64,000 bases of DNA from Fragum whitleyi (Eukaryota; Mollusca; Bivalvia; Cardiida; Cardiidae). The position numbers and the translations under genes were made by a program. Location of the stretch: contig OX411557.1 in NCBI GenBank assembly GCA_948146395.1, positions 36,124,077 to 36,188,076 on the forward strand, written 5' to 3'. A model generated the notes under the pieces. The model was not told where the DNA came from. It ran no database searches and was given only the letters and a program-made list of their open reading frames with translations. Of this stretch, positions 20,969 to 34,506 are shown in pieces (the stretch's first letter is position 1; every line of letters starts with the position of its first letter).

Positions 20969-21755
20969 GTATTCCTATTTGTCTTTGAAATTATCGATGA
21001 TGAGCATTGAAAACACTGCTACAGCGTTGTTGTTGTTTCATTGTGTATAACGGTTTTTCTTCAAAATTTATATATTTGAAAAATTAGACATAGGACAATT
21101 GGGAAGGTTAGAAGCTTCGTAGATATTACTGCCACGCTAGTAGAGTGACGATGATAGACTTAAGGACTGAAGTTGTTGTTAAACGAATCTGAACGAGGGA
21201 CCAGATCAAATATATGTGCCTGCGAAAAGACCAACTGAGAACTATGTAAAATGAAGATCTGTAAAAAGCGATCAATTCCAGTGTATGTCAACTGGAGGTC
21301 AAATATTCTTTCACAAGAAGGTAGAATGACCGTTATATATCCAGAAAATGGACAATGTGCGTAAAATTTCAATCCTAGCCAGTCTGTGATGTCCGCGCAG
21401 TCTGACTAGATCGACATTTTACGCATTTCCCAGATTTTCCCTTTTGCATAGTGGGCCACATATTTGTTCATCTCCGGAAATGGTCAGGGAAAAAAACCCA
21501 AAGAAACGGGCGGAAATTTATTCATGGTATGTTAGATAACTTGTTTGGTATTTCAATTTGTTAAACGGCCATTTTGCAGTTATCGCTGTAAATCGCATCG
21601 TTATTTCCAAATGTAAAATGTCATAATATATTGAAAGTATAATATACAGACAACGAGTTGCAGTTTGCTCATTTGCAACAGATTAAGTAAGTGTTTTCTG
21701 CTGCCAAAGTGTCCGTTGTTATTCAGATGTATGGAATGTGAGATTTTGTTATTTT

Positions 21756-21935
21756 TAGCTCCACTGGCCTAAGGGCCTTTGTCATGGTGGAGAGTCTGTC
21801 GTGCGTGCGTTCGTTATTAAGTAAATCTTTTCTTTAAACAATTAAACATGTTCTATATACATCGGGCAGAATTTAATGAAACTATTCCTTGGTTGGCCCT
21901 CTTTTCATTCTTTTTAAGAATTAATTGACGCGTAA
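21756..21935 (+). mobile_element. Tandem-core element, left end only
   Basis: Starts TTTTTAGCTCCACTGGCC and is truncated soon after the GTGCGTGCG stretch. It is the paralogue, in duplication copy 1, of the longer element at 33216. Confidence 0.6.
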
Positions 21936-22792
21936 ACATGTCTTGTAAAAACCAATCTCGCAACTTGTATTACGATTGCAGAAAGAGAAAGATCAGAATA
22001 CTTAAAAAGCTTAGAAAATCCATAAAAAAATTATACGTTTTTCTTCTTTTAGATGTGACAATGCTTAGGATATACATGTGTAATATTACAAATATCACTA
22101 AGAATAGAAGCGCCGAATAAATTTTAAATGTCAATTTAAAGGTTGATATTAATTGAATTCTCGATTCAATATCAATATGTACGTAACTCATATTAATTTT
22201 GTTATATGTTTATATTGTGGGCCGGAGGCCTAATATTATTACTGAATCTTTAATCTTGAGTTGCAAAATATTTATTGTCATATCAAAATAAAACTTAAAC
22301 AAAGAAGAAGAAACTCAAATGACACTGAAATGCGCCAGAGCCTTCATCTGTTTATGTCAAAAATAAAAGTTAGAGCATTTAACCCTATTGAAACATTACA
22401 CTTGACACTTAAAAACTTGCCATTGAAAGTGTACTGACAAAGCATGAACCTTTTCGAGTCTTTAATTACAAAGACCAATGGATCGAAGCCAAAATAAATT
22501 ATCATTAATGAACAAGGTTCTAAATCTAGTGGTAGGCCTTCAATAAAGACTTACTATCAAGTACAAGGTGAAATTGATAAGCTGGGTGCTTTTGGAATGA
22601 ATTTAGAATACTCGTCTTCAACTTGTATATAACACGCCTTCTTATTTAGTCTTTGCATAAAGTGTTCAAGGTTCGTTATTCTGATCACGTGATGTTCGAC
22701 AACCATGGTGTATCGTCCACAATCTCTTATACATGATCATTATCCGAAATTCAAATTAAACAGAACAGAACAGAACAGAACAGATTCTTTAT

Positions 22793-25700
22793 TCAACAAT
22801 ATGACTTGAACACATTATGGTTCATCGTCAAAATACATGTACATACATAATACAAAACATGAATGAGTATGGACGTAATTAACATGAAATATGGAAAATG
22901 CGGAAATAATGAGGAAAAAAGAGTCTTACTATAGTTATTAGATGTATTGAGATGTATTGTATTAATACAGTCTGGATTATTATAATAATATTTCTTACAA
23001 TAAAGTCTTCTTAATTCGTTATAAGATGGACAAACTAACAAAAAATGAAATTCATATTCTACTTCATTAAGGTTGCATAAGGTACATAGTCTTTCGTTTC
23101 TATCTACGTTTCTATGGCGCCCAGTTTCAATAAAGAGTTGATGAGCGGAAATGCGTAACTTGACCACTGCGTTTCTATAAGATGTTATATTCATTTTATT
23201 TAGCTAACTAGAACAATTAAAACTGTCTTTTAAATGTTTGAAAATTGTTAAAGATGATCTATTGCTGATATCCTGATACCACTCACTTATGTAAATATCT
23301 ACTAGTCTATTGCGAAATATTGGTAAAAATATTTTTAAATTGACAGATTCGGGAAATAACCATACGTCACAAAATCCAGTTCTTTGCAGTAAATCCCTTA
23401 CTTTAGAAGTCCAAAGGTTTGAATTATTTATGTTCTTCATTTCATTTAAAACAGTTTGTAATATACAATTAGAATGTTTTTCTGAAAATAAATTAACAAA
23501 ATATTTAACGATTCTGGTCTTAATATTCAAATGGAGTGGATACCTTCCTAGCTCACCATAGATGGCGGCATTGCATGTTGATTGTTTAACGTTTAAGATT
23601 CGTTTAAGAAATTTTCTGCGAATACGTTCCGTCGCCTCACTCGTCACGAAACCCCATACCTCGCAGGCATACAATGTAATACTGAATAGATGCGACAAAT
23701 GAGTCAAAAAGGTCAAGCATTATGTTTAAAGGTATGTCCTAATTCTAAGTAATGTAAAATAGATCGCTCATTGCACGAGTGGCTTTTCCAGATAATGTTT
23801 TTATAGCGTCTAAAAATGAGCCATTACTACTAAAAAGTAAACCTAGGTAATTGAATTTAGAAACAATTTCTATATCTAGACCAGAATAATTAAAACTTTG
23901 ATTATTTATTGAATTCCTTCCTCGATTGAAAATTACTATTTTTGTTTTTTCAACATTAACCTTAAGCTTCCATTTTTCACAATATTTTTCAAAGGCTGAT
24001 AATAGGGCTTGTAGACCTTCGGCAGTGTCGGAGATTAAAACAGAGTCATCTGCAAAAAGAAGTAAATATATACACAATTGTCCAATTGTAAAACAGTCAG
24101 TAGTATTTTGTTGTAAAAACAACTCAATGTCATTTATAAAAAGAGAAAATAGAAAAGGTGAAAGCGATTCGCCTTGCAATAATCCAACGTCGTAATTGAA
24201 TAGTTGTGAAATAGAGCTCATATGCTTAACACACAATTTGACTTCATTATATAATGAACGTATAACACTAAAAAGTTTGTCAGTGGTGTTATTTTTTATA
24301 AGATTAAACCATAACCCATTGCGATAAATGGAATCAAAACATTTCTCAAGGTCTATAAAGCAACAGTATAATTGCTTCTTTTAAAGAAATTGTTTTTGAA
24401 CAAACGAATTCAAAATAAAAATTGCATCTACAGTACTATAATTAGATTTGAAACCAAACTGGGCGTCCGTTATAACATCATATTCAATCGACCACGCCTT
24501 TAGACGTTCGTTGACCAATGAGGTGAAAAGCTTCGAAAAGCAGCTAGTCAGGGTTATGCCTCATTAATTGGCTGGGTCGGACTGGTCACTCTTTTTGTAT
24601 ATAGGTACAATTACACCATTTGACCAAATTTTGGGAAATATTTTTTTATCAAGTATATAATTAAATAATTTCAATAAAGGCTTATCAATATAATATATAT
24701 TTTCTTTGAAATATTCATATATTATATTATCATTTGAACACGATTTATTCGTGTCAAGTTTTTTGACACATTGTCTTGGTTCATTTATCGTAAACGGCAT
24801 ATCTAATTCTGAATAAATACAATCGTTAGATTCCGTGTCGTCGAAAGCGCGTAAAAAAATCTTCACATTATAATTCTTCTTGAACATCAAAATGCGATGA
24901 CAATTTTTTTAAATGTTCATAAAATTCTAAAATGTCGATATCTGACCCATTAGAACTATCCTTTTTCTGTTTAAAAATTTTCCAGAATTCTTTAGGTGTT
25001 TTATTTTTCATATTTTCAAATCATCAGCCATTTTTCGGTTATATCTTCTTTTAGCAAATTTTACAATAGTTTTTGTAATCCTTTTTCTTCAAAAGGAAAT
25101 TTTGCCTGTTTATATCATTTTTCAATTGTTGTATTGTCTAAGGGCATTTTCATAGATCGATTTTTTGTTTCTGCAGGTCTCGTCAAACCATTTTTTCATT
25201 GAGTATTCTGATTGATTACATAAATTTATGTTGTTTTTTCCTTTTCTACGATTTTCAAAATATTTCTTTCCAAGAGTATTGAAATAGTCCGTAAATAAAT
25301 TCACTAATTCTTCTGGTTCACTGTTTAAAGAAATACTATGTTCTAATTTTGTTTGAAAATCTCCGATAGAATTAGAGATATCAGAGATAAAATTTTCTCT
25401 GAAATCACTATTCCATCTATACGTAACATTTTCATTGTTTCTTGCGTTAGTTTTTATTATTGATTTATTAACTTCAAGTCTAAAAGAAAAAGGTGCTTGA
25501 TTGGAATAAATATTAAAATCATGAAATGAAAAATCTAAAATGTAATCGAAATCAATAAAACTAGCCAAAAGATAATCAACCGTACTTTCGCCGTTATGAG
25601 TAAAACAAGTAAATCTAACAATTCCACAATTATTTTCAAGTATGCCATTTACTATATTTATATCAACAGCCTTACACAATTCTAAAAGACACTCCCCAAA

Positions 25701-26268
25701 CCGGTTTGATCCCCGGTCACTAAATGCCCGGGGGATAAAATCGGTCACTTGGCAATCAGACTGATCATGGTCGAAAAACGGTTGATCCTGATCGATATAT
25801 TCGGGTTTACCGGCAATCCGTGCGTTAAGGTCACCCAAAATAAACACTTTACCTCAATTTTTTCAAAAATGTCGAAATCACAATTTTCATAAATTGGCGA
25901 GCCTTCGGGTGCAATATAAGTAGAACAGATGTAAATGTTTTGTGGTATACTGAAAAAAGTCTTATCAAGTTTAAACCATTGTATGCAGTCAACAGTATTT
26001 CGGATTAATTTTACCCCGCGTGAAAAAGAATTTCTTACGTAGAGTAAAATTCCCCCGCTACTTCGCTTTGCTCTTTTATTTTGAAGTTTTCTATACGAAT
26101 GAAATAGAGAATAGCCATTTAAGGATATTTTTGTTTTTTTTTGGTCCAGGTTTCTGAAAGGAAAATCAAATCATAGTTGTTTATATAACTAATGAATTCA
26201 GTATCATTTAATTTTTCTTGGGTAAGACCCTCCACATTCCAATGTAAACACTTCACACTACTCCTGCC
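22793..26268 (-). pseudogene. LINE ORF2: endonuclease and reverse transcriptase, broken
   Basis: Read on the minus strand, the order is an apurinic-type endonuclease (KCLHWNVEGL start, LSETW, ILGDLNAR, then STVDYLL at about 25.6 kb), a linker with WFDETC, reverse transcriptase and a C-terminal Cys/His motif. The RT shows KSCSNDNI, the PIYKKSD strand and the catalytic LLLFADDS at 24040-24060. LYACEVWG follows, then CTLCNLNEVEYEFHFLLVCP near 23.05-23.1 kb. The RT would copy the element's RNA at a nicked target. Damage: an in-frame stop at 23204, stops near 24564 and 25122 and between 24240 and 24560, and a frameshift between about 23717 and 23745. Most of it is still in one frame, so the insertion is not ancient. 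Confidence 0.85.
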
Positions 26269-26411
26269 ATTGTCCTATTGACTAGTACCCTGTGTTGTGG
26301 GTTCTCTATATAACGAACCGTCGATGTATAGTCTATCCATCGCAAAATATGCTTCTTTTCCGTCGTCTTTCGCTTTTTTCAAGACAGGATATAGTCTTTT
26401 TCTGGTTGCAA

Positions 26412-27306
26412 CTATTTCGTGTGGAAATTGTTGCGCGATCCCCTCACGGGTCGCTCGAGTTGATCCGCGCTTCGTCGCACTTTCTCTCTGTCCGGGTAGT
26501 AGGCAAACTTAGCAACTATAGGTCTTGTTTTATTATTGTTAAAGCGTCCAATCCTATGAGCGCGGTGTAGCTTGATGTCAGTTGTAGCATTTTCGATTTT
26601 GCATTTATTTTCAATCATGGCTAAAACTTTGCCCACACAATCAGCGCCCTTCTCGTCTTTTTCCTCTGGAATTCCAAAAAAAAGTAAATTGTCCGTCATA
26701 CTTCTGGCCTTTAAGTCAATAATTTCCCCTTTCACAGACTCCGTTTGTTCCTTTTGTTGTTTTTCTATTGTTTTCATGGTAGATAACATTGTGTCTATTT
26801 CACATTGCTTAGTTTTTAAAGATTCTAAAATTGACGAATCGAAGTCTCTGCTGCTTTCAATATCGATAACTTTCTTCTCGAGGTTGCTAACTTTTGTATC
26901 TAGCTTATCTAATCGATGATTGATTGATTGAACTGAGTTTTTAATGGTATCTAACTAGGAAAGTTTATTGTCTATTAGATCCAGTCTGCTGAGTATAGCC
27001 GAAAACTGATCACCACCTGATATGTTTAAATACGTCGGTGGTGTATTGTAGACGGGTGTTTGATATTGAGACCCTTGACTCTGTGCCTGTGCTGTAGGTA
27101 GTTGTGGCGATGCATAATTTGGTGCATAATTCATGTAATTACCACTCACGGGACTTGATTTTGATTGTTCATATTTACTGGCTGTATAGTTTTATTACTA
27201 CTAGTACTGTTAGATTTTGATTTTTTTTATTACTCACTGTGGCCCGCCTTTTTTCATCTCCATTGTTCTCAGGTGTTATTTTGCTTGAAGTCCTTTTTCT
27301 TCCCAT
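26412..27306 (-). pseudogene. LINE ORF1 (nucleic-acid-binding chaperone type), broken
   Basis: ORF1 begins MGRKRTSSKITPEN at 27306. A frameshift lies between about 27180 and 27230, and there is an in-frame stop near 26955. The middle has heptad-like coiled-coil sequence (LDKLDTKVSNLEKK region), which in ORF1 proteins drives trimerisation. The C-terminal third contains LHRAHRIGR and a RPIVAKF-type strand, both typical of the L1-ORF1p (Transposase_22) RNA-binding fold. It lies directly upstream of ORF2 in the same element. Confidence 0.75.
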
Positions 27307-28311
27307 AATAAGTCAATATTCACAAATATTACCACATAATCCAATGTTTTATCACAATATCCATTTTCAAATCAAAATAAACAATTGTATACTCAAAATT
27401 AACTAGTTTAAAGCGATTTTTTATTTATTTTCTCATAGTTTTCACAAAGCGCGTCCATACTTCACGCATGCGCAGTAATAATTAAAGAGATTAGAGAGAG
27501 GATAACGGTATGAAAGGAAAACCCTGATTTCACTCTTTGAATTTCAAAGCGGATTTATACATTATAAATAGTTCGATGGTTTATTCCATAGACTTTTCAG
27601 TTCATCGTCATTTACAAACTATAATATACATGCGCAACGAACTAACAAATTCAAGTGAAACAAACAAAACATGTAGGTAAAATGCTATATTTGAAATTAC
27701 TTGTCCTAGGAAGGGTCAGCAATTTTACTGTGTTCTAGTAATAGATTATAGATTGTGTGAGAATATATTTTAACAGAGAATATGTTCAATGGTTGGTCAA
27801 CTTGGTCAGTATATTCAAAGAATAAACCTCGTGGTCCTATCTCTGCATACGTTCACCACTGTCTCAGCCAGTTTGAATTTAATCTAAATGATTTTCTCCT
27901 TGTCTCTCAGGATTTTTAACAAAATATTGCCAAATTGTAAAGGGTCTATTTGTTGTATTAATTAGTTCAGTGAGATTATATGCGCTTGGTTTAACGAAAA
28001 AAATATTAAGTGCAATAAGTGCAAGTGTACTCAATTAAAAACGTAGATCGAAAGGAGCAACGTAACGATTTTATAGGCGATTATTATTTGTTTCGGTGTA
28101 GGATCGATTAATATTTCATTTAGTGAACAACACAATCTATATTCTTAAGGGTGGAAGAACCATTCGTGAAGATATATATTTTTTGTCGTTCACGACATGA
28201 AATATCAATCGATCTCACTCAAAAAAAAACACACACACACAAACATAAATGCATAAATTGATGCATAAATGAGACACTATGTCAATATGATATATAACAG
28301 TTTTTCTTAAA

Positions 28312-28511
28312 NNNNNNNNNNNNNNNNNNNNNNNNNNNNNNNNNNNNNNNNNNNNNNNNNNNNNNNNNNNNNNNNNNNNNNNNNNNNNNNNNNNNNNNNN
28401 NNNNNNNNNNNNNNNNNNNNNNNNNNNNNNNNNNNNNNNNNNNNNNNNNNNNNNNNNNNNNNNNNNNNNNNNNNNNNNNNNNNNNNNNNNNNNNNNNNNN
28501 NNNNNNNNNNN
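28312..28511. other. Assembly gap (200 N)
   Basis: Exactly 200 unknown bases, probably a placeholder of unknown true size. It sits at the junction of the two duplication copies and next to a GA-rich microsatellite (28512-28610). Confidence 0.99.
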
Positions 28512-28580
28512 GACACAGAGAGACAGAGAGAGAAAGAGACAGAGAGAGAGACAGAGAAAAAGAGAGACAGAGAGAGAGAA

Positions 28581-28610
<30 letters not shown>
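28512..28610. repeat. GA-rich microsatellite
   Basis: Imperfect GAGAGA/GAGACA tract abutting the assembly gap and the left edge of duplication copy 2. Confidence 0.95.
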
Positions 28611-28611
<1 letters not shown>

Positions 28612-28952
28612 ATTCAGCCAATTGAGACAAATATTTTGCGTATGATATCGAGGGGGTGCGGCATACGACTAGAATATTCATAAAAATGAAAAGACGCAGG
28701 GGAGAGAGTTAAATGATGTGAGATACCCACACCAAAAAGAAAATAGATATAAATAATTACAAAATAAATAAATATACAGAAGAATAAATAACTGAATAAT
28801 TAATGGAATAAGTAAATAATTAAAAGATGGATAGAAAAATTAATAAGTAAAAAAATGGACAAATAGTTTTAACAATAAATTGAATAAATAATGAATAAGT
28901 AAAATTAAAAAAAAAAACAAATATATAATGTAAAAAATGAATAAATACTCAC

Positions 28953-29007
28953 ATTGGCTGAATGTCGATATTACGAACAGAAAGAGAAATGTTGACTTGA
29001 GTTCCAT
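28953..29007 (-). pseudogene. Orphan duplicate of the 12-Cys gene signal-peptide exon
   Basis: This 55-nt segment is identical to exon 1 at 19578-19632: the same 18-residue signal peptide and the same split Cys codon. A working donor (gtgagt instead of gtaagt) follows. The TATA-like upstream sequence is also conserved. No counterpart of exon 2 or exon 3 is visible downstream on the minus strand before the N gap at 28312-28511, nor in the sequence below it apart from the genuine exons at 18.1 and 11.5 kb. It could be a promoter/exon fragment left by a tandem duplication, an alternative first exon of the same gene (splicing to 18251 would keep phase), or the start of a paralogue lost in the gap. 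Confidence 0.65.
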
Positions 29008-31357
29008 GTTGAAACTTTGACATATGGACAGTTAAAGTTATTGACCTAGTATATAAAGGGAAAGGGGAGCTTCATTAACATGTAAATTGACAGTTATTTG
29101 GAAAATTGAGTAATTTGACAGGAATGCTCATCAAAAATAGCTGTATAGACATTACATCGTCATTTATAAGAAAATCGATCCTGTGTTTAGGATAAAACAA
29201 CAATGTAAACTGTTTGAAAATTATACCCAATTTTTTCCACAAGAAAAGAGCTCATGCAAAGCGGGATATAATTGACAAACAGTATGCAACGTTTTGTCTC
29301 CCTGAATGCAGGGTAGTTGCTCTTTTAAACAAGAAAGCTGCTGTCATATTTAAAACCATTCGGAACATCACTCGGCCATTTCCGTAACCTGCAACAGACC
29401 TCGGATGTATGTAAGGCGGATGGGTATGTAACAAAATTATGTTAGGCGGAAACAGTGTAAGATCAAAGTGCTGTCAGCACTGTAAATCGTACATCATTGA
29501 GAGGCTGGGATAGTGCAATAGTTCGCCAATCAAAAGGGCTCAAATTTGGACAATAAGAGTTGGTAAAATCTTTAAATTTGTGAGTTTTTTGTCTTAACAA
29601 TCCATCTTTTCGAGGACATCGCCAGCTCGTCCAACCTCGTGGGTCCGATTTTGAAAGTTTGCTGATTCGATAGCCCTCTGCTAGTCTAAATTATTTCTTA
29701 GCAGATTTTTACGTTGTTATAATGAGCACGCGCCAAGCTAAAAGCTTGTCTGTTAATATTATTCCTCTCTCTATAGAGTTTAAAAGCCTGTTTTGCAACA
29801 AACATTTTTCATTAAACTATTTACAATTTTGATTACCAACATGTTTGTATTTCAAGCATTGGGTTTTCCCAAATACTGTAAATGCATTTTCCCTCAAGAA
29901 ACACGTGAAATCGCCAACTATGCTATTTATATCTTTGGTTTCTGACCAATCGATTAAATCTAGCAGCACTCTATGATTATTCATGAGTTGTTCTAAAAAA
30001 AGATCGCTCTTGCTGCTACAGTTGTACAATTTATAGTGAGGCGTCAAAGATCAATTTTACATTAGTGAAAATCAAATGGCAGCCCGGGAGTCGCGTTAGA
30101 TGATGTAATAATCTAAAATTGACTGTAATATGCATGCGCAGAAAGGGCATTCATGTGAACGGAGTTACCCACTGGTGGTAGAAAACAAACTTCACATTTA
30201 CCGCTACAATAATTAATTAACCATGAAATATCGTTATTCCATTAAGAAATGTGATAAACTCGTGCAAAATACTTTATAAAATAAGAAAAAAGTATTTGCC
30301 TTTTAAAATTAAAGAGAATATTTCTTTTGTGTAATCGAATTGTTGTGCACTATTATCGACGCCATTTTGGAACTCAAGAAACACCAGCCTGACCCAGGAT
30401 CAGAAGCGTCGAGGTTGAAAGGTTAAAATGACATCCCTAGTGTCGAAACCGAGGTCGTTCTGATGGAAACCCGGTTAACTCAGGTCGAAATCGAGTCCGA
30501 TATGAACTTACCCATTGAAAATGATAGGCAATAACGGTTTCTCGAAACTCACATAAAGTTGCGGAACTATATCCTATATCAGTTTATCGTATGTTTTTGT
30601 CGTTTTTTTTTTTTTGTTGTTGTTGAATAATTTTTCTTCATACTCAAATTTGAATTTAATGAAAATAGGATTGGAGCGTGATCAGAGTGCTCATTGAAAT
30701 CAAATATTTCAAAATTACAAAATTATTTCTACTTGTTAACACATGCGAAAAAAAGTAAACTTCCCACGCTCCCTGTTTGAGTGCAGACGACTATTGACTA
30801 ATGACAAACAAGTTAATTGACATATTTCGAGCAGACGATGTCCATCTGAATTTACACGTGGTCTGAATTTACGCGTGGGTTTTGACCGCGTGATAATCAT
30901 AACAGAATTTGATTGGTTGTCAGCCCTACAACTGGTAAATGACCGTTCGAGAAAGTTCAGAGCAGTAATATTGTAAGTGCTACAAATTAATTATACAGTT
31001 AACCTATTGTACGTTTCAACTCCTTTACTCAACCGAAAATCTTGTTATAAACACTGAAAATACTAACTGGTAATTACTAAAAGCGAAAATTACATCAAAT
31101 TTTGTATTAGCCTCTTCTCTATTTGTCGAAAAGTAAATAAGGTATAAACAAAGTTTGTAGATTGTGACTGAAAAGGCCGTTTCTTCGGTGTTTGAAACCA
31201 CATAATTTGGTTTGAACACATTGCTCAGAAGATAATGGTAAAAATGTACTGGGTCAAACAGACTGGATTTCTGAAAAACGGTAGATATAAATCTACTGCT
31301 TCGCAGTACGATTTAAAAAACTAGCACGGAAACAACCAGTAAATAACGACTGAAAAG

Positions 31358-31399
31358 TCTTAATTTTTGAGAATGACGATTCATTCTCAAAAATCAAGA
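31358..31399. repeat. 19-bp-arm hairpin
   Basis: TCTTAATTTTTGAGAATGA pairs with TCATTCTCAAAAATCAAGA around a 4-base loop. Confidence 0.6.
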
Positions 31400-31737
31400 T
31401 TTGTTAGTCTTTATTTAAGAATCTAAAGATATCTATATAAGGATACGATGGTTTCACGTCAGTGACTTGAACTAGTAGCGTTGGCAACGTCGAATGTTTT
31501 CACTCAGAGTTTCGAGGGCTAACGCCATTTTTTTGACGTCATCGAGTTTTTCCAAGGGTTTCCCGTAATTTTTTAAAATAGTCCGTCTATGTACATCCGA
31601 GGTTGATCGTGAGATTGGCCGATTGTTGTTCCGAATGATTTAACACTGCCGCAGGAAATAATGAAATTTAGTAAACGTCTCAAACCATTTAATGTTCAAT
31701 TAATACTAAATTTACAAGAGTCTGCTATGACATTGAC

Positions 31738-32402
31738 GAAAAAATCCAACATTTGATATTCCTGGGTACCGGCGCAATCAATTTTGTAACGTTACTTCCT
31801 AATGCTACTACCCAATGATGTTTAAGATTTAAGCATAATCCATTCGGTATTTTTAACTCAAAGTCAGTAAGCTTAGGGCACGCGTCAATTTTTGAACTTC
31901 AAAATGACAGCACCGGCGCGGTCATAGACAACCGGGCAATTATCAAGTTCTACTGGACATATGGAAAACCTAATCGAGAGGTTGAAATGACAAAATATGC
32001 TAAAAGGACTTCAAATGTAAGCAGATACCTTCTTTTTACATAGTTTACAAGGTCTGTTTTGGAATGGAGAGCGGTCCTGAAGGATGTAACTCGGAGAACC
32101 GAAAACGTCACCTCGACGTTTGATCTGTAATTGTCACAGATCAACATCGGTTCAGTATCTTAAAGACACTTTACACATTTAAGTTGGATCAGATGAATAT
32201 GAAAATAGTACTTATCAAAAGGAAAGGCGATAAAGATATTGTGTTTATTGTTGAGTTGAGTATTTTGAAAATTGCTGACTTTCAACGAAAGTTGTCAACA
32301 CCGTAGCGTCTAATTGACGTTGTTACCGTGCACCGGTACCAAATGCTTACATGTTTTAGAATGGTTTCAACAGGTGACCAATTTGTTGGATTTTATCCAA
32401 AT
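31738..32402. repeat. Possible inverted-end element in duplication copy 2
   Basis: AAAATCCAACATTTG at the left and AATTTGTTGGATTTTAT at the right are inverted. GGTACCGG/CCGGTACC lies further in on each side. The arms are weak, and no target duplication was seen. Confidence 0.3.
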
Positions 32403-33215
32403 TTATAAAAAACAAAAAGAAAAATGCCGCAATTGACTAACGGTGTAGTTTTCTTTTAAAAGTCTGAGGTATCAAAATTTCTGTAATGCAAGTTTACGTA
32501 ATTTTTTATTCACCCTCGTACATTTGAAAGATAAGACATTGGACAGTTTGGGAAAGGTAGAAACATCTTGGACATTTCTGCGACGCCAGTAGAGTGAAGA
32601 TGACGGGCTTTTGGATCTTAGGTATTGTTGAACGTATCCGAACCAAGGGTCCAGCTCAAATACATGTACATGTGCTTCGTCACGCGAAAAGGGACCATAT
32701 TATAAATCTGTAAACAGAGGATTTGAAAAAAGCGATCAGTTCCAGTGTAGATCAACCGGAGGTCAAATAATCTTTCACAGGAAGGTAGAATGATCGTTCT
32801 ACATCCAGAAAATGGACAAGTGCGTGAAATTCCGAACCTTGTCAGTCTGCACTGTCCGCGCAGTCTGACTAGGATCGGCACTTTACGCGCTACCTAGATG
32901 GTCTCTTTCTGCGTGACGGGTCACATATTATTTACCACCGAAAAAGGTCAGTCTATCAATCAGGCGGAATTTTATTTAAGTCATGTTAGATAACTTGTTC
33001 GGTATTTTAGTTTGTTAAACGGCCATTTTTCAGTTGTTTGGTTGAAAATCGCATCGTAATTTCCAAATGCAAAATGTCATAATATGTTGAAAGCATAATA
33101 TACAGACAACGAGTTGCGGTTTGCTCATTTGCATTTTATAAATAAAAAATAATTGTTTTCTGCTGCCAACGTGTCCGTTGTTATTCAGTTGTATGGAATG
33201 TGAGATTTTGTAAAT

Positions 33216-34310
33216 TTTAGCTCTGCTGGCCGAAGAGCTTTTGTAATGGTGGAGTGGATGTCGTGCGTTCGCGCGTTAAAACGTAAACCTTTTCTTTAAA
33301 CATGATCTATACCGTTGGGTAGATTTTTAAGAAACTATTCCTTGGTGGACCCTCTTCTAAATTTGTTAAAAAATTAATTGACGCATAGATATGAACGTGG
33401 TGGTGCTTATTTTTACTTTTAAATATTTAAAAGAATTCTTCTCCCAAACAATTTCCAAAGAAACGTGACATGAAAGTTCCTTGAAACGCGGCATGCAAGT
33501 TCCTTGGGTGACAATTTACGTAAATTAAAAAAAAGTGATTGATTCCCCAAATAAGGGCGTGAAAGTGCGGGGCTTATTTTCACTTTGATCAATAACAATC
33601 TCTTATCAAACCTAATTTCAATGAAACTTGGCATGAATGTCCCTTGGATGACCCTTTACTTGATTTGTTCAGAAATGTTGATCGACTTACAAATATATGG
33701 GCGTGGCTGGTCTACGCTCATTTTCACTTTGAAAATCTCAACCAATGCGCCTACTGTATCCAAATTAGTCACGAATGTTGCCTAGGTGACCCTTTAATAA
33801 ATTACTCATTGAAATTTGATTAGCCTTAAAAGGCGTGGAAGGACAGGGCAAATTTTCACTTTGGAATCTTTAGAATCTTCTCAAATTCTCACGTCAAAAA
33901 CTGATTGTCATCGTAATGGGCGATTGTTTTAATTAGATTAAGAATCTCTTGAAATACACTCGTTAAAATGGTGATCTTAGTGCAATCAGCTGAAAGTGAG
34001 TTAAAGGCGAGTAAGTGGTATGTGAGTTCAGGGTGATTTATAAGCGCATGTGGTTAAATTGGGAGTAAGACCAAGTAACTCATCACTAAATATTTTTCAC
34101 TTTCTCTTTTTTCACTCTCTCTTTTTCTCAAAGTGATCTCATTATAGTGAATTTTTACCATTACACTTTTAACCAAGTAAGTGCAAAGAATGTATGCTAG
34201 TTACTTTCAGGGCCTACAGTTGTTAAATTTTTATTTTGAATAGCCCTCTTTCAATTTGGAGATGTTAAAGGCAGAGGAGCGATACAGTATAGAGCATCTT
34301 TGGCCTCTTG
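33216..34310 (+). mobile_element. Tandem-core element in duplication copy 2
   Basis: Left end TTTTAGCTCTGCTGGCCG. Diverged ~130-150-bp core units repeat GAATGTTCCTTGGGTGACCC-like sequence. Right end near GGAGCGATACAGTATAG and TTTGGCCTCTTG. Confidence 0.6.
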
Positions 34311-34506
34311 TTTATGGGTATTGATTTATCTACTCGAGGATAACATGATAAGGGGCGGTGGACTTTTATTTCTATAAGTTCTTCCTTACTCATACCAGAT
34401 CTTAACATGCACATATATGGAGAGGCAATGGTTTCGTACCACTGCTATTCATTTTATAGCTAGCTGGGCTCTGTCTGTAAGGTTTCCTGTTTAAATACAA
34501 TACCTA

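Larger units (their letters stand above)
22761..27480 (-). mobile_element. Full-length but decayed non-LTR retrotransposon (LINE)
   Basis: This 4.72-kb element is on the minus strand. From its 5' end it has a short leader, ORF1 (27306 to 26412), ORF2 (about 26268 to 22793), then AATAAA and a short tandem tail of repeated CTGTT at 22761-22785. It is flanked by the 7-bp direct repeat AATTAAA (22754-22760 and 27481-27487). The paralogous block at 35780-35850 lacks it, which confirms the insertion. The two-ORF plan and a microsatellite 3' tail recall CR1/L2/Jockey-like clades. I cannot assign the clade without a search. Confidence 0.9.
29400..32500. other. Part of duplication copy 2 not matched in copy 1
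   Basis: I could not align this stretch with 20.1-21.0 kb, so it holds an insertion in copy 2 or a deletion in copy 1. A weak minus-strand reading frame at 29817-30047 looks vaguely like a retroelement linker region, but I would not call it. Confidence 0.4.

Noticed and set aside
29817..30047. Minus-strand 76-codon frame as a retroelement fragment
   Set aside because: The resemblance to a LINE linker (LIDW, NAFTVFGKT) is too weak, and no other retroelement sequence surrounds it.
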